Positions 38,283-48,280 of a stretch of 64,000 nt of DNA are shown here, piece by piece. The DNA is from Helicobacter suis HS1 (lineage in GTDB: Bacteria; Campylobacterota; Campylobacteria; Campylobacterales; Helicobacteraceae), in the NCBI RefSeq assembly GCF_026000295.1, contig NZ_AP026769.1, forward strand, positions 1,364,001 to 1,428,000, written 5' to 3'. The first letter of the stretch is position 1. Each line of letters opens with the position of its first letter. A program made the position numbers and the translations under genes. The notes beneath the pieces are model-generated. The model did no database searches. It saw nothing but the letters and a program-made list of their open reading frames with translations, and was not told the DNA's origin.

Positions 38283-39599
38283 TTAAAGACTTTGGGGTGT
38301 ATCGGGTAAATTAATGGCATAGTTATATAAATCTGACATGCCTCGTATGCGATCAATGAGTAAATTTGAATGGGCTAATAACCCTTGGTGTTCTTTACCT
38401 AGTTTAAGGGTTGTGATCACCGCTTTACCAATATTATAAGTGTGTTTTTTAGATAGCCTAGAAACAGAGATAGCCCACACATTATGCGCAACAATGGCTC
38501 TTCTGTGGCGTACGCCTAAATAAAGCATAATATGCCCCTTGAGCCAAAGGATAGTAGCAAAGGGGGTAGCATGTTTGATAATGTAGGCTTCTTTATTCCT
38601 TGCTTTCATATGGCTTAAATCCACCATGTTATTTGCATAACGCACCTGAGCAAGGGAATTTCTGGGTAGTAAAATACCAAAATTAGCAAAACTATCTCTA
38701 GTAAAGGCTGAACAATCGCGGTTTTGATTGGCTCCCCCCCAGCCATATTTTTGGCCTAGCATGGTATCAATCACAGCTGCCATTACTCTAGTATTAAGAG
38801 GTCTGGGGAAAGTTGTGAATTTTTTAGAGTCCATGTAAGTGGGGACAAGTTTAACAAATCCATTTGTATCTTTAGCGTAGGTATAAACCTGTGTAAGCAT
38901 ATGGGGTACTTGGGCAAAAATTTCGCCCATGTGTGCATAGCTTACAAAATGCCCATAAGAATCGTGTAAGGGGATCTTATCTTGGGTGGGAGTGAGGTAG
39001 TTTTTAAAGTTTAAAATTTCTTTAATTGTATCAGGGGCAATGCGGGCTAGATTTTCTACTTTGACCCACCCATAAACAAAACTACTTTGGATATGCGCGT
39101 AGGTTTTAGTGGTATTGTAATGGGTGATAAGCACCGGTGTACCCGCAAAGATCATGGAATTTTGCCAGCGATCAAAGGGATAATCATCTTTGCTACGGTA
39201 ATAAGCCATATCTGTAGGCACAGCGCGTACAGAGCTATCAGTAACTACAATGGCCTTAATTGCAACACTAGGATAATGGGCAGTATCCATACTCTTAAAA
39301 AGATCTTGCAGGGTTTTTAGATCATAAGGTTCTCCCCCCTCTTTATATCCTATTGTATTCAAAGTATCTTGCATCCAAAAAACTTCTTTTTGATCTTGCA
39401 TTATGGCCATATCCACCCAAGGGGAATACCATTGTTTTAGATAAAGAGTTTTAAGTTTTTTTCTAGATGGAGAGGGTAGGCTGTGTTTGGGTAAATAATA
39501 AGTGGCCTTTTGGGGGAGTTTAAGAAGATCAAGCAGGGGCTTTTCTTTGGCAGACACGCCAACACATAACGCTAAAACAAGAAGGATTATTCTAAGCAT
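38283..39599 (-). CDS. Secreted SH3 / NlpC-P60 family cell-wall peptidase
   Basis: A 438-residue exported protein with a signal peptide (LRIILLVLALCVGVSA) and an N-terminal region with SH3-like strands that recognise peptidoglycan. A C-terminal NlpC/P60 cysteine-peptidase domain follows: GWGGANQNRDCSAFTRDSFANFGI carries the catalytic cysteine, and GHIMLYLG the catalytic histidine. It likely cleaves stem peptides. H. pylori has a similar protein (HP0087) next to mqo and rpoD. Its start overlaps the end of the tyrosine phosphatase gene by 8 bp. Confidence 0.85.
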   Translation of the reverse strand: MLRIILLVLALCVGVSAKEKPLLDLLKLPQKATYYLPKHSLPSPSRKKLKTLYLKQWYSPWVDMAIMQDQKEVFWMQDTLNTIGYKEGGEPYDLKTLQDLFKSMDTAHYPSVAIKAIVVTDSSVRAVPTDMAYYRSKDDYPFDRWQNSMIFAGTPVLITHYNTTKTYAHIQSSFVYGWVKVENLARIAPDTIKEILNFKNYLTPTQDKIPLHDSYGHFVSYAHMGEIFAQVPHMLTQVYTYAKDTNGFVKLVPTYMDSKKFTTFPRPLNTRVMAAVIDTMLGQKYGWGGANQNRDCSAFTRDSFANFGILLPRNSLAQVRYANNMVDLSHMKARNKEAYIIKHATPFATILWLKGHIMLYLGVRHRRAIVAHNVWAISVSRLSKKHTYNIGKAVITTLKLGKEHQGLLAHSNLLIDRIRGMSDLYNYAINLPDTPQSL

Positions 39600-40053
39600 G
39601 GTAGTTAGAAAGCAAGGTTTTTACGCCCAGATCAATCATTTTATAGACCTCTTCTAAATCTTTCTCTTGAGTGAAAGTGTAGGGGTCTGGAATATCCACA
39701 CCACCTAATCCAAAATCCCCCAGTTTATAGACATGTAAATGAGAGATATGGAGATCACTTAGGGCTTTAATATTACTAGCATCCATTGCAATGATCCAAT
39801 CATAAGAATTAGCTAGACTTTGCGTGATAGGCTTGCTTTTAAAGTGAGCGATGTTGATTCCGTGTTTTTGAGCGAGCTTGATAATGGGTGGGTGGGGTGG
39901 TTGACCCTGATGAAAAGAAGAGATACCCGCAGCATCTACTCTTAAATTTAAACCCTTAGCCCTGATGATGCATTCAGCAATACCCAGAGCCAACATGGAG
40001 CGGCAAATATTGCCCAAGCACAAAAATAAAAGACTCTGGGGCGGGGTTGTCAT
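39592..40053 (-). CDS. Low-molecular-weight protein tyrosine phosphatase
   Basis: Cytosolic phosphatase of the LMW-PTP fold. The P-loop CLGNICRSMLA (residues 12-22) has the C-X5-R-S signature, and the general-acid aspartate lies in DIPDPYTF near residue 122. At 153 residues it is of normal length. It is embedded between rpoD, with which it shares a stop-start base, and the NlpC/P60 gene, so the three are one operon. The substrate is unknown; in other bacteria such enzymes oppose tyrosine kinases of capsule or surface polysaccharide export. Confidence 0.88.
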   Translation of the reverse strand: MTTPPQSLLFLCLGNICRSMLALGIAECIIRAKGLNLRVDAAGISSFHQGQPPHPPIIKLAQKHGINIAHFKSKPITQSLANSYDWIIAMDASNIKALSDLHISHLHVYKLGDFGLGGVDIPDPYTFTQEKDLEEVYKMIDLGVKTLLSNYHA

Positions 40054-41948
40054 CAGATACGCAAATAACTTCTAAGCAAACGGCCATACTGAGGACTGCG
40101 CAATTTCTTAATCGCGCTGCTTTCAATTTGGCGCACCCGCTCTCTGGTTACATTGAGCTCTTTACCAATTTCTTCTAAAGTGCGATCGCTCTCATCTTCT
40201 AACAGACCAAAGCGCATGCGAATCACTGATTTTTCGCGCTCATTGAGCTGATCAAGCACGCCATCAATTTGGGCTTTCAAGTCTTCGCGCATGATGTGCT
40301 CCATAGAACCAACCACATTTTTATCCTCCACAAAATCCCCAAACTTGCCATCATCGTCATTACCCACTGGCGATTCTAAACTAATGGGCTCTTTAGTGAT
40401 TTTAATCACATTTCTCACTTTATCCAGAGGCAAACCCACCTCCTTAGCCACTAAATCCAAATCTGGCTCTTTGCCATTTTCTTGCATGTATTTGCGCATG
40501 ACTTTATTAATGCGGTTAATGGTGTCTATCATATGGATAGGAATGCGGATTGTGCGGGCTTGATCGGCAATCGCGCGGCTAATAGCCTGCTTGATCCACC
40601 AAGTGGCATAAGTAGAAAACTTGTAGTTTTTCTCATGCTCAAACTTATCTACGGCCTTCATCAGGCCAATATTGCCCTCTTGAATGAGATCTAAAAAGGG
40701 TAGCCCGCGTGAAGTGTAGCGTTTAGCAATGCTCACCACCAAGCGCAAATTAGAGCGCGCCATTTTATTTTTAGCCCTGTCTGAAATCAATTTGCCCCGT
40801 TTGATTTGGCTTAAAATTTCTTTTAATTTACTAGGTTCTAAATTAAACCCGTCCTTACTAGCTTCTTTAGTTTGGAAAAGCTTTTTAATCTCCATATAAA
40901 CACCAATCATGGTTGCCTCTGGCATCATCGCAATGATTTCCTCACGGCTCATTGTGGTGATATTTTTGAGGATATTTTTATGGTTTTCAATCAAGCTTTC
41001 ATTGAATAAAGAGAGTTTATATTCTAGCCGTTTTAATTCCTTTTCAAAACCATCATCGCTTTTAAGCGAGGTTTCCATAGCCTTAACTAGCTCATTGATA
41101 AGCTTGCTAGTGGGCCCTAAATCGTAGAGCTTTTCTTTAAGAACGCGGCATTTATAAGCTAGAGTTAAGGCGTGTAAAAGTGGATCTTCTTGTTCCTCTA
41201 CGGGTGTGTTTAAAAGTTTAAGCCATTCTTTTTTAGCCTTGTTTAAAGCTTTAAAACTTTCAAGCACTTCCTCCACCCGCTTTTTATCTTTATCAGAGGA
41301 ATTTCTTTTAATCTCTGGTGTGTCCTCTTCCTCACTATCCTCTATTTCAACATCTTCATCTTTTTTAGCCATGCTCCCTTCATTATCAAAATTTCTAAAC
41401 AGCTCTTTTACGCGCCTTTCGCGGTTGATTAAAGCCTCTTTGTAGTTGTAGATAAAATCAATCAAATAGGGCACAGAACAAATGGCATCTAAAATAATAT
41501 TTTCGCCTAGCTTAATTTGCTTGCTTAAATACACCTCCTCCTCTTTGCTTAGAAGTGGGATTTCACCCATTTCGCGCAAATACATGCGCACAGGGCTATC
41601 ACTTCTTGACCACTCCGGTAGTTCCTTTTCTTTGATAAAATCTAAGTTTTCCTCTATATCGTATTCTAAGACTTTAGATTTCTTGCGCGAATTTTTATGC
41701 TCAAGGGAGGATAAGGAAGTGTGGGCGTACTCAGAGGAGTGGACAAGGGTTTTATGATACTTAGCCACTAGTTCCTTAATTTTTTTGAGCTGAGATGTGG
41801 TGGGGATTTTTTGGATCACATCAATAATGCGCTCATAAGAGACGGTAGGATGGGGTTCTTGGAAAAGTTTTTCTAATTTTTCTTGGGGAAAATTCTGCTT
41901 AGTAGAGATGCTATTTTTGGTTGCTTTATTAGGGTTTTTGTTTTCCAT
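40053..41948 (-). CDS. rpoD: Primary RNA polymerase sigma factor RpoD (sigma-80)
   Basis: Housekeeping sigma factor. At 631 residues it has region 1.2 ([21 protein letters not shown]), an acidic non-conserved insert, region 2 ([12 protein letters not shown]...[35 protein letters not shown]-like [11 protein letters not shown]), region 3, and region 4 with the helix-turn-helix ([20 protein letters not shown]). Slightly shorter than H. pylori sigma-80. The next gene upstream is tatB on the other strand, leaving a 155-bp divergent promoter region. Confidence 0.97.
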   Translation of the reverse strand: MENKNPNKATKNSISTKQNFPQEKLEKLFQEPHPTVSYERIIDVIQKIPTTSQLKKIKELVAKYHKTLVHSSEYAHTSLSSLEHKNSRKKSKVLEYDIEENLDFIKEKELPEWSRSDSPVRMYLREMGEIPLLSKEEEVYLSKQIKLGENIILDAICSVPYLIDFIYNYKEALINRERRVKELFRNFDNEGSMAKKDEDVEIEDSEEEDTPEIKRNSSDKDKKRVEEVLESFKALNKAKKEWLKLLNTPVEEQEDPLLHALTLAYKCRVLKEKLYDLGPTSKLINELVKAMETSLKSDDGFEKELKRLEYKLSLFNESLIENHKNILKNITTMSREEIIAMMPEATMIGVYMEIKKLFQTKEASKDGFNLEPSKLKEILSQIKRGKLISDRAKNKMARSNLRLVVSIAKRYTSRGLPFLDLIQEGNIGLMKAVDKFEHEKNYKFSTYATWWIKQAISRAIADQARTIRIPIHMIDTINRINKVMRKYMQENGKEPDLDLVAKEVGLPLDKVRNVIKITKEPISLESPVGNDDDGKFGDFVEDKNVVGSMEHIMREDLKAQIDGVLDQLNEREKSVIRMRFGLLEDESDRTLEEIGKELNVTRERVRQIESSAIKKLRSPQYGRLLRSYLRI

Positions 41949-42071
41949 TTTGGGTATCCTTGAGTTGTGTTTACCAAGTTCCTAGTAGGAACCAACTTTG
42001 CCTAGAGAGAAAAGCTTATTTTATTAAAATCTAACTTATAAAAGAATTAAAGATATAAAAGAGTGGTGTGC

Positions 42072-42077
42072 TATAAT
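42072..42077 (+). promoter_or_regulatory. Extended -10 promoter of the tatBC-queA-rsmG operon
   Basis: TGCTATAAT, an extended -10, 27 bp upstream of the tatB ATG. Confidence 0.6.
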
Positions 42078-42103
42078 GGAGGCGTTTATTAAGTGAGGTG
42101 TGT

Positions 42104-42514
42104 ATGTTTGGGATGGGATTTTTTGAGTTAGTGGTGATCGTGGTGGTGGCCATTATTTTTTTAGGGCCTGAAAAATTTCCTCAAGCTATGCTAGACATGG
42201 CTAGGTTTTTTAGAGCGGTTAAAAAAGCCCTCAATGAAGCCAAAGAAACCCTAGATAAAGAAATTCACATTGAAGAACTCAAACAAGAATCACTGGAGTA
42301 TAAAAAGCGCTTTGAGGAAAGCGCTAAACCTCTTATCAATCTCAAGCAAGAACTAGAGGAGGTGCAAGAACTCAAAGAAGTTCAGGATTTTAAAAGCACC
42401 CTCACAAGCATTGCTACACAAAATCCATTAGACTCCTTATCTCAAGAAGTAGAGGTAGATGAAAAACCTAAAGTTAGTCTGGAAAAACCCCCTGTAAGTA
42501 AGTCCCATGCTTGA
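42104..42514 (+). CDS. tatB: Sec-independent translocase subunit TatB
   Basis: Receptor component of the twin-arginine translocase. It begins MFGMGFFELVVIVVVAIIFLGPEKFP, the standard TatB transmembrane helix and hinge, followed by an amphipathic helix (MLDMARFFRAVKKALNEAKETL) and a long charged coiled-coil tail, 136 residues in all. I chose ATG 42104 rather than the in-frame GTG six bases earlier because GAGG lies at the right distance. Its end overlaps tatC by 8 bp. Confidence 0.93.
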   Translation: MFGMGFFELVVIVVVAIIFLGPEKFPQAMLDMARFFRAVKKALNEAKETLDKEIHIEELKQESLEYKKRFEESAKPLINLKQELEEVQELKEVQDFKSTLTSIATQNPLDSLSQEVEVDEKPKVSLEKPPVSKSHA

Positions 42515-43223
42515 GGATCTCAAACCCCACCTAGAGGACCTGCGTAAGCGTTTATTGATCTCTATTGTTGTATTAATTGTGGCATTTGCTCTATGTTTTC
42601 ATTTTTGGCAAATCATTTTTGAATGGATCAAAACTTCTTATCAAGGTAAATTAATCCAAATCTCACCCATTGAGGGCATTATGGTGGCTATCAAGGTGAG
42701 TTTTTTTGCGGCTTTAACGGTGTCTATGCCTGTTATCTTTTGGCAAATGTGGCTTTTTATAGCTCCCGGGCTTTATAAGAATGAAAAAAAGATGGTGTTG
42801 CCTTTTGTATTTTTTGGGAGCGTGATGTTTGTCGCTGGGGCGTGTTTTTCTTATTATGTGGTTTTTCCCTTTGTTATCCACTACCTAGCCACCTTTGGAA
42901 GTGCCATGTTTGAGGCCAATATTTCAGCTTCTAGTTATGTCAGTTTTTTTATGCAACTGATTTTAGGCTTTGGTATTGCGTTTGAATTGCCCGTATTAGT
43001 CTTTTTTCTAGCCAAAATAGGTTTGATCACCGATGAAAGCCTTAAGGGGTTTTTTAAATACGCCATTGTGCTTATCTTTACTATAGCTGCCATTATCACG
43101 CCCCCAGATGTGATGAGCCAAATTTTAATGGCTTTGCCTCTTATGGGCCTTTATGGTCTTTCTATTTTGATCGCCAAATGGGTTAATCCTGCCTCCAAAG
43201 AAGAAGAAAATGAGCATTCCTAA
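42507..43223 (+). CDS. tatC: Sec-independent translocase subunit TatC
   Basis: Multispanning twin-arginine signal-peptide receptor. The 238-residue protein has the N-terminal HLEDLRKRLLISI motif and six hydrophobic helices. Known contact regions are visible, including the SPIEGIMVAIKVS segment and FGIAFELPVLVFFLAK with its conserved glutamate, plus IITPPDVMSQILMALPL near the end. It overlaps tatB upstream and queA downstream, so the operon is tightly packed. Confidence 0.95.
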   Translation: MLEDLKPHLEDLRKRLLISIVVLIVAFALCFHFWQIIFEWIKTSYQGKLIQISPIEGIMVAIKVSFFAALTVSMPVIFWQMWLFIAPGLYKNEKKMVLPFVFFGSVMFVAGACFSYYVVFPFVIHYLATFGSAMFEANISASSYVSFFMQLILGFGIAFELPVLVFFLAKIGLITDESLKGFFKYAIVLIFTIAAIITPPDVMSQILMALPLMGLYGLSILIAKWVNPASKEEENEHS

Positions 43224-44235
43224 AGAGTTTCTACGCGCTAGTTATACCTATCATTTGCCAAAGCACCTTATCGCCTCACACCCGATTAAACCCAAAGAGG
43301 AGGCAAAGCTTATGATCTATGAGCGCGCTAGAAATCGCCTCACCCATACCACCTTTGCTCATATCTTTGAATTTTTCCCTAAAAATGCGTTGATTGTACT
43401 AAATGATACTAAAGTGATTAAGGCTAGATTATTTGGGCGCAAGAAGAGCGGTCATTTAGTAGAAATTTTAATCCACCACCCCAAAGATAACTTTTGTTTA
43501 GTACAAATCCGGGGCAAAGTGCATGTAGGCTTAATTTTGCAATTAGATCATGGATATTTTTGCCAAGTGCTAGAGGTACTTTCAAATGGCATGCGTTTGG
43601 TGGGCTTTTTCAAAGAATCCGGGCATTTTTTAGAGTGGGTAGAAGTTTTAGATATGCTAGAAATCTTAGGGCATATGCCCATTCCTCCTTATCTTAAACG
43701 CGCTGATGAAATTAAAGATTTACAAGATTACCAAAGCGTTTTTGCTAAAAATTTAGGGGCTATCGCTGCACCTACGGCGTCTTTACATTTTTCAGAAAGC
43801 ACTAAGGCGTATTTACTCTCCCACTTTAAACACGCCTTTTTAACTTTGCATGTAGGCGCGGGCACTTTTTTAGGGGTGGAATGTGAGGATATTAGAGAGC
43901 ATGGCATGCACTCTGAATTTGTAGACATTCCTTTAATCACACAACAAGCCCTAGATCATGCCCCTTGTATTTTGTGTATCGGTACAACTGCTTTAAGAGC
44001 AGTAGAACACTATAAAAGGGGTTTTAAAACGCCTCATTGTAATTTATTCTTGCACGCGGGCAATCCAGTTAAACATGTACAGGCTTTGTTAACTAATTTT
44101 CATCTCCCCCAATCTACCTTAATCATGCTAGTAGCCTCCATGTTAGGGCTAGATAAATGTTTAGAGCTCTATAAACAGGCCATTAAACACCACTACCGCT
44201 TTTATTCCTATGGCGATGGAATGTTGATCTTATGA
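43210..44235 (+). CDS. queA: S-adenosylmethionine:tRNA ribosyltransferase-isomerase QueA
   Basis: Transfers ribosyl from AdoMet to preQ1 in tRNA to make epoxyqueuosine. The 341 residues include YHLPKHLIASHPIKPKEEAKLM, NALIVLNDTKVIKARLFG, AAPTASLHFSE, LTLHVGAGTFLGVECEDI, and NFHLPQSTLIMLVASMLG, all QueA signatures. It overlaps tatC by 14 bp and rsmG by 4 bp (ATGA). The same gene order occurs in H. pylori. Confidence 0.95.
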   Translation: MSIPKEFLRASYTYHLPKHLIASHPIKPKEEAKLMIYERARNRLTHTTFAHIFEFFPKNALIVLNDTKVIKARLFGRKKSGHLVEILIHHPKDNFCLVQIRGKVHVGLILQLDHGYFCQVLEVLSNGMRLVGFFKESGHFLEWVEVLDMLEILGHMPIPPYLKRADEIKDLQDYQSVFAKNLGAIAAPTASLHFSESTKAYLLSHFKHAFLTLHVGAGTFLGVECEDIREHGMHSEFVDIPLITQQALDHAPCILCIGTTALRAVEHYKRGFKTPHCNLFLHAGNPVKHVQALLTNFHLPQSTLIMLVASMLGLDKCLELYKQAIKHHYRFYSYGDGMLIL

Positions 44236-44771
44236 ATCCCACACTACAACGCTTTGCGACTTTGCTTTTAGAGTGGAATTGTATACACAACTTAAGCGGA
44301 GCTAAGAGTTTAGAGGACATAGAAGCACATATTAATGATAGCATTCAGGTTTTAGATTTTATTAAACCCTTTGATACATGTTTAGACATTGGTAGCGGTG
44401 CGGGTTTTCCAGCCCTACCCTTAAGTGTATTTTGCCCCCATGCGCGCTTTATTCTAGTAGAGCCCAATATCAAAAAAAGCGCCTTTTTATACCATGTAAA
44501 AAACACGCTTGCCCTAGACAATCTGCAGATTAAACGCACCCGGATTCAAACACTCAACCCTTTAGAAATTGAAAAAATGGATTTAATCACCTCTAGAGCC
44601 TTAATGCCTACTCAAGATTTACTAGCCTTAGGCATGCCTTTTTTAAAATCCGGTGGGTATTTTTTGTTTTATAAGGGTAGCCAGCTAGCTGGTGAGATCG
44701 CCTATAACCCGCATGAGTGCTTTGTATATGGCAAACGGGTTTATTTTTACCATAAAGGAGAGTCATGTTGA
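44232..44771 (+). CDS. rsmG: 16S rRNA (guanine-N7) methyltransferase RsmG (GidB)
   Basis: Methylates G527 of 16S rRNA. The 179-residue protein is RsmG-like, with LLLEWNCIHNLSGAKSLEDIEAHINDSIQVLDFI, then the AdoMet site CLDIGSGAGFPALPLS (near residue 54) and LVEPNIKKSAFLYHV. It overlaps queA by 4 bp and the next small gene by 7 bp. Slightly shorter than average members (about 200), as usual in Helicobacter. Confidence 0.93.
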   Translation: MNPTLQRFATLLLEWNCIHNLSGAKSLEDIEAHINDSIQVLDFIKPFDTCLDIGSGAGFPALPLSVFCPHARFILVEPNIKKSAFLYHVKNTLALDNLQIKRTRIQTLNPLEIEKMDLITSRALMPTQDLLALGMPFLKSGGYFLFYKGSQLAGEIAYNPHECFVYGKRVYFYHKGESC

Positions 44772-44968
44772 AATTCTTACTACTGCTTGCTATTATAGGC
44801 GGAATTTTTTGGATCTTGCGATCTAAAAAACCCAAAGAAAATAACTCCCAGCAAGTTGAAAATCTTTTAGAATGTGCTCACTGTAAAACCTATATTTCTA
44901 GCCGTGAGGCTTTATTTAGCAATGGGCGCGCGTATTGTAGCCAAAGTTGTTTGCAAAGAGGAATTTAA
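44765..44968 (+). CDS. Small membrane-anchored zinc-ribbon-like protein
   Basis: 67 residues: an N-terminal hydrophobic helix (LKFLLLLAIIGGIFWIL), then a short linker and a cytosolic domain with CAHCKTYISSREALF...GRAYCSQSCLQRGI. The CxxC and YCSQSC pairs would bind zinc, the pattern of the PP0621/MYND-like small proteins. It overlaps rsmG by 7 bp, and its TAA shares a base with the next ATG, so it is an operon member. H. pylori has an equivalent uncharacterised gene here. Confidence 0.75.
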   Translation: MLKFLLLLAIIGGIFWILRSKKPKENNSQQVENLLECAHCKTYISSREALFSNGRAYCSQSCLQRGI

Positions 44969-45381
44969 TGTTAGTTTTTGGCCACCCCAAAATCCCATGC
45001 CCGCAGTTTGTACGAGTAAAACAAGTAGAACAAATAGCTAAGATTAGCGCTAAACACTGCATTTATTTTAAAGCCTCCGGTGCATATGCCTTTGATTTAG
45101 CAAATCACTGCACCAAACAGCAGGTAAAATATGCGGTGGGTATAGAAAATCTTAAAGAATTTGTGTGGATGATAAATTTCAAACCAGCCTATTTAGTGGT
45201 TTATAAGAAGCCGGAAAACTACCAAAACTTGGCAGATGACTATTTATTAGACGCGCGGATTTTATGGGTGATTGATCATGAGGAGCAGGTACTTGAGGCG
45301 CTTAAAATGAGAATAGATGGGGTGATCTTTAGCCAAATCTTATCATTTAACCCCATAGTTAGCCAAGATATGTTAGAGTAA
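44968..45381 (+). CDS. Conserved hypothetical protein (HP1065-like)
   Basis: A 137-residue soluble protein (MLVFGHPKIPCPQFVRVKQVEQIAKISAKHCIYF...), alternating alpha/beta, with no motif I can name. I chose ATG 44968, which shares one base with the stop of the previous gene (TAATG) and has AGAGGAA upstream, rather than an earlier in-frame ATG within that gene. It is the last gene of the tat-queA operon before the tRNA. Function unknown. Confidence 0.7.
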   Translation: MLVFGHPKIPCPQFVRVKQVEQIAKISAKHCIYFKASGAYAFDLANHCTKQQVKYAVGIENLKEFVWMINFKPAYLVVYKKPENYQNLADDYLLDARILWVIDHEEQVLEALKMRIDGVIFSQILSFNPIVSQDMLE

Positions 45382-45390
45382 CCGCTTTTT

Positions 45391-45475
45391 GGAGAGATGT
45401 CCGAGCGGTTGAAGGAGCACGCCTGGAACGCGTGTAAGGTGCAAGCCTTCAAGGGTTCGAATCCCTTTCTCTCCG
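45391..45475 (+). tRNA. tRNA-Ser (anticodon GGA)
   Basis: The acceptor stem GGAGAGA pairs with TCTCTCC. The anticodon arm CACGC-CTGGAAC-GCGTG reads GGA, giving serine. There is a long variable arm (typical of class II tRNAs), a T arm with GGTTCGAATCC, discriminator G, and an encoded CCA at 45476-45478. Confidence 0.97.
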
Positions 45476-45550
45476 CCATTTTAACCTGTATCTTTCCCCT
45501 TTCTTGTTTATTGCATTGATAAGACTAAACTACAATAAATAATATTATCT

Positions 45551-45569
45551 TTGGTAACAAGAATACCAA
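45551..45569 (+). promoter_or_regulatory. Inverted repeat in the ureA promoter region, candidate metal or pH operator
   Basis: A perfect repeat TTGGTA - 7 bases - TACCAA, flanked by AATATT on both sides, lies about 25 bp upstream of a possible -10 (TAGAAT, 45591-45596) for ureA. In H. pylori ureA is activated by NikR with nickel and by ArsR at low pH at sites in this region. This repeat does not obviously match either published motif, so the protein that binds is unknown. Confidence 0.4.
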
Positions 45570-45652
45570 TATTCGTTAGTCAAAAAAGACTAGAATACGC
45601 CCCGTTGGTGGTTTACGCCGTCCAATAAATATTTTATACAGAGGAGTTTAGG

Positions 45653-46363
45653 ATGAAACTAACACCCAAAGAGCTGGACAAGTTAATGCTCCACTATGCG
45701 GGCGAATTGGCCAAAAAACGCAAAGAAAAAGGCATTAAATTAAACTACACAGAAACAGTAGCGTTAATTAGTGCCTATGTAATGGAAGAAGCCCGCGCAG
45801 GTAAAAAAAGCGTGGCAGATTTGATGCAAGAAGGTAGGAATTTGCTTAAAGCAGATGATGTAATGCCCGGTGTTGCCCATATGATTCATGAAGTGGGCAT
45901 TGAAGCAAATTTTCCTGATGGAACTAAACTTGTTACCATCCACACTCCCGTAGAAGCTGGAAGCGACAAACACCACCCCGGGGAAGTGATCTTGAAAAAC
46001 GAAGACATCACTTTAAATGCTGGCAAAGAAGCTATCGAACTCAAAGTAAAAAACACAGGCGATCGCCCTGTACAAGTAGGCTCTCACTTCCATTTCTTTG
46101 AAGTTAACAAACTGTTAGACTTTGATCGCGAAAAAGCTTATGGCAAACGACTTGACATCGCCTCTGGTACAGCTGTGCGCTTTGAACCTGGCGAAGAAAA
46201 AACCGTGCATTTGATTGATGTAGGCGGCAATAAACGCATCTATGGCTTTAATGCTTTGGTAGATAGACAAGCCGATCACGATGGCAAAAAACTAGCTCTC
46301 AAACGCGCAAAAGCAAAACATTTTGGCACTGTTAATTGCGGTTGCGATCACGAAAATAAATAA
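45653..46363 (+). CDS. ureA: Urease subunit UreA (fused gamma and beta)
   Basis: Small subunit of the nickel urease, a fusion of the UreA and UreB chains of other bacteria, as in all gastric Helicobacter. It starts [32 protein letters not shown] and includes [31 protein letters not shown] across the fusion and [44 protein letters not shown]-like sequence. It ends in [13 protein letters not shown]. 236 residues with GGAG upstream, followed 14 bp later by ureB. Confidence 0.98.
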   Translation: MKLTPKELDKLMLHYAGELAKKRKEKGIKLNYTETVALISAYVMEEARAGKKSVADLMQEGRNLLKADDVMPGVAHMIHEVGIEANFPDGTKLVTIHTPVEAGSDKHHPGEVILKNEDITLNAGKEAIELKVKNTGDRPVQVGSHFHFFEVNKLLDFDREKAYGKRLDIASGTAVRFEPGEEKTVHLIDVGGNKRIYGFNALVDRQADHDGKKLALKRAKAKHFGTVNCGCDHENK

Positions 46364-46377
46364 GGAAAGGACAAGCG

Positions 46378-48087
46378 ATGAAAAAAATCTCTAGGAAAGA
46401 ATATGTTTCTATGTATGGCCCCACTACAGGCGATAAAGTCAGACTAGGCGATACAGATCTGATTTTAGAAGTAGAGCATGACTGCACCACTTATGGCGAA
46501 GAAATCAAATTTGGGGGCGGGAAAACTATCCGCGATGGGATGGGCCAAACCAATAGCCCCAGCAGCCATGAGTTAGATTTAGTGATTACTAACGCCCTAA
46601 TTGTAGACTACACCGGGATTTACAAAGCCGACATTGGCATTAAAGATGGCAAGATCCATGGCATTGGTAAAGCCGGCAATAAAGACATTCAAGACGGCGT
46701 TTGCAACCGCCTTTGTGTAGGTCCTGCTACAGAAGCACTAGCTGGTGAAGGTTTAATTGTTACAGCTGGCGGGATTGATACCCACATTCACTTTATTTCT
46801 CCACAACAAATCCCCACCGCTTTTGCTAGCGGCATTACAACCATGCTTGGAGGCGGAACAGGCCCTGCTGATGGTACTAATGCGACAACTATCACTCCAG
46901 GCCGCTGGAATTTAAAAGAAATGCTCCGCGCCTCTGAAGAATACGCCATGAATTTAGGCTACATGGGTAAAGGTAATGTTTCTTATGAACCTTCTTTGGT
47001 TGAACAACTTGAAGCTGGGGCTATTGGCTTTAAAATCCATGAAGACTGGGGCAGCACACCTTCAGCTATCCACCATGCTCTTAAAATTGCTGATGAGTAT
47101 GATGTACAAGTGGCTATCCACACCGATACTCTTAATGAAGCTGGCTGTGTAGAAGACACTTTAGAAGCCATTGCAGGGCGCACTATCCACACTTTCCACA
47201 CAGAAGGCGCAGGCGGTGGGCACGCTCCAGATGTGATTAAAATGGCTGGAGCTTTTAATGTTTTACCAGCCTCTACTAACCCCACTATCCCCTTTACCAA
47301 AAACACCGAAGCCGAACATATGGATATGTTAATGGTTTGCCACCACTTGGATAAAAACATTAAAGAGGATGTGGAATTTGCTGACTCTAGGATTCGCCCC
47401 CAAACTATCGCCGCAGAAGACAAACTCCATGACATGGGGATTTTCTCCATTACAAGCTCTGACTCTCAAGCTATGGGGCGTGTGGGTGAAGTGATTACCC
47501 GCACTTGGCAAACTGCGGATAAAAACAAAAAAGAATTTGGTCGCTTGAAGGAAGAAACAGGCGATAATGACAATTTCCGCATCAAACGCTACATCTCCAA
47601 ATACACCATTAACCCCGCTATCGCACATGGCATTTCTGAATATGTGGGTTCTGTAGAAGTGGGCAAATATGCAGATTTGGTGCTTTGGAGTCCTGCTTTC
47701 TTTGGCATTAAACCTAACATGATTATCAAAGGTGGTATGATTGCACTCTCTCAAATGGGTGATGCCAATGCTTCTATTCCTACTCCTCAACCCGTTTACT
47801 ACCGCGAAATGTTTGGACACCATGGTAAAGCCAAATTTGATACCAATATTACTTTTGTGTCTCGAGTGGCTTATGAAAACGGCATTAAACATGAACTTGG
47901 CTTACAAAGAAAAGTATTGCCTGTGAAAAACTGCCGCAACATCACCAAAAAAGACCTCAAATTCAACGATGTAACCGCTCACATTGAGGTCAATCCTGAA
48001 ACCTACAAAGTCAAAGTAGACGGGCAGGAAGTTACTTCTAAAGCTGCTGATAAAATTAGCTTAGCTCAACTCTACAACTTGTTCTAG
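46378..48087 (+). CDS. ureB: Urease catalytic subunit UreB
   Basis: Catalytic subunit hydrolysing urea to ammonia and carbamate, giving acid resistance in the stomach. The nickel site is complete: [12 protein letters not shown] (two histidines), [12 protein letters not shown] with the lysine that becomes carbamylated, [27 protein letters not shown], and [12 protein letters not shown] (aspartate ligand). The flap region MVCHHL carries the conserved histidine and there is no active-site cysteine at that place. 569 residues as in other gastric helicobacters. The leading GGAAAGG is a good ribosome site. Confidence 0.98.
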   Translation: MKKISRKEYVSMYGPTTGDKVRLGDTDLILEVEHDCTTYGEEIKFGGGKTIRDGMGQTNSPSSHELDLVITNALIVDYTGIYKADIGIKDGKIHGIGKAGNKDIQDGVCNRLCVGPATEALAGEGLIVTAGGIDTHIHFISPQQIPTAFASGITTMLGGGTGPADGTNATTITPGRWNLKEMLRASEEYAMNLGYMGKGNVSYEPSLVEQLEAGAIGFKIHEDWGSTPSAIHHALKIADEYDVQVAIHTDTLNEAGCVEDTLEAIAGRTIHTFHTEGAGGGHAPDVIKMAGAFNVLPASTNPTIPFTKNTEAEHMDMLMVCHHLDKNIKEDVEFADSRIRPQTIAAEDKLHDMGIFSITSSDSQAMGRVGEVITRTWQTADKNKKEFGRLKEETGDNDNFRIKRYISKYTINPAIAHGISEYVGSVEVGKYADLVLWSPAFFGIKPNMIIKGGMIALSQMGDANASIPTPQPVYYREMFGHHGKAKFDTNITFVSRVAYENGIKHELGLQRKVLPVKNCRNITKKDLKFNDVTAHIEVNPETYKVKVDGQEVTSKAADKISLAQLYNLF

Positions 48088-48101
48088 TTTCTTGGTTCTT
48101 T

Positions 48102-48125
48102 AGTCCCCGTAGGAGGGGGGCTTTT
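48102..48125 (+). terminator. Terminator-like hairpin after ureB
   Basis: The stem AGTCCCC / GGGGGCT (one G-T pair) is followed by TTTT, 15 bp after the ureB stop. With the ureI promoter downstream it may separate ureAB from ureIEFGH transcripts while allowing some read-through. Confidence 0.6.
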
Positions 48126-48211
48126 GTGCCCGACTCTTGCGTTTAAATGGGGTTTAAAAGCCCTGTATTTTGTGCTAACTTAAAAGGGGTGGGGGGTTTA
48201 CTTTCTTAGTT

Positions 48212-48217
48212 TATAAT
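48212..48217 (+). promoter_or_regulatory. -10 element of the ureI-ureEFGH promoter
   Basis: TATAAT lies 64 bp upstream of the ureI ATG in the 190-bp ureB-ureI gap. H. pylori has a promoter in the same gap. Confidence 0.5.
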
Positions 48218-48280
48218 GGGAGTTACAGAGGATTCTTCCGTTTTAAACGGCAAAATCTCTAGTTTGTTCAAAGGATAGGA

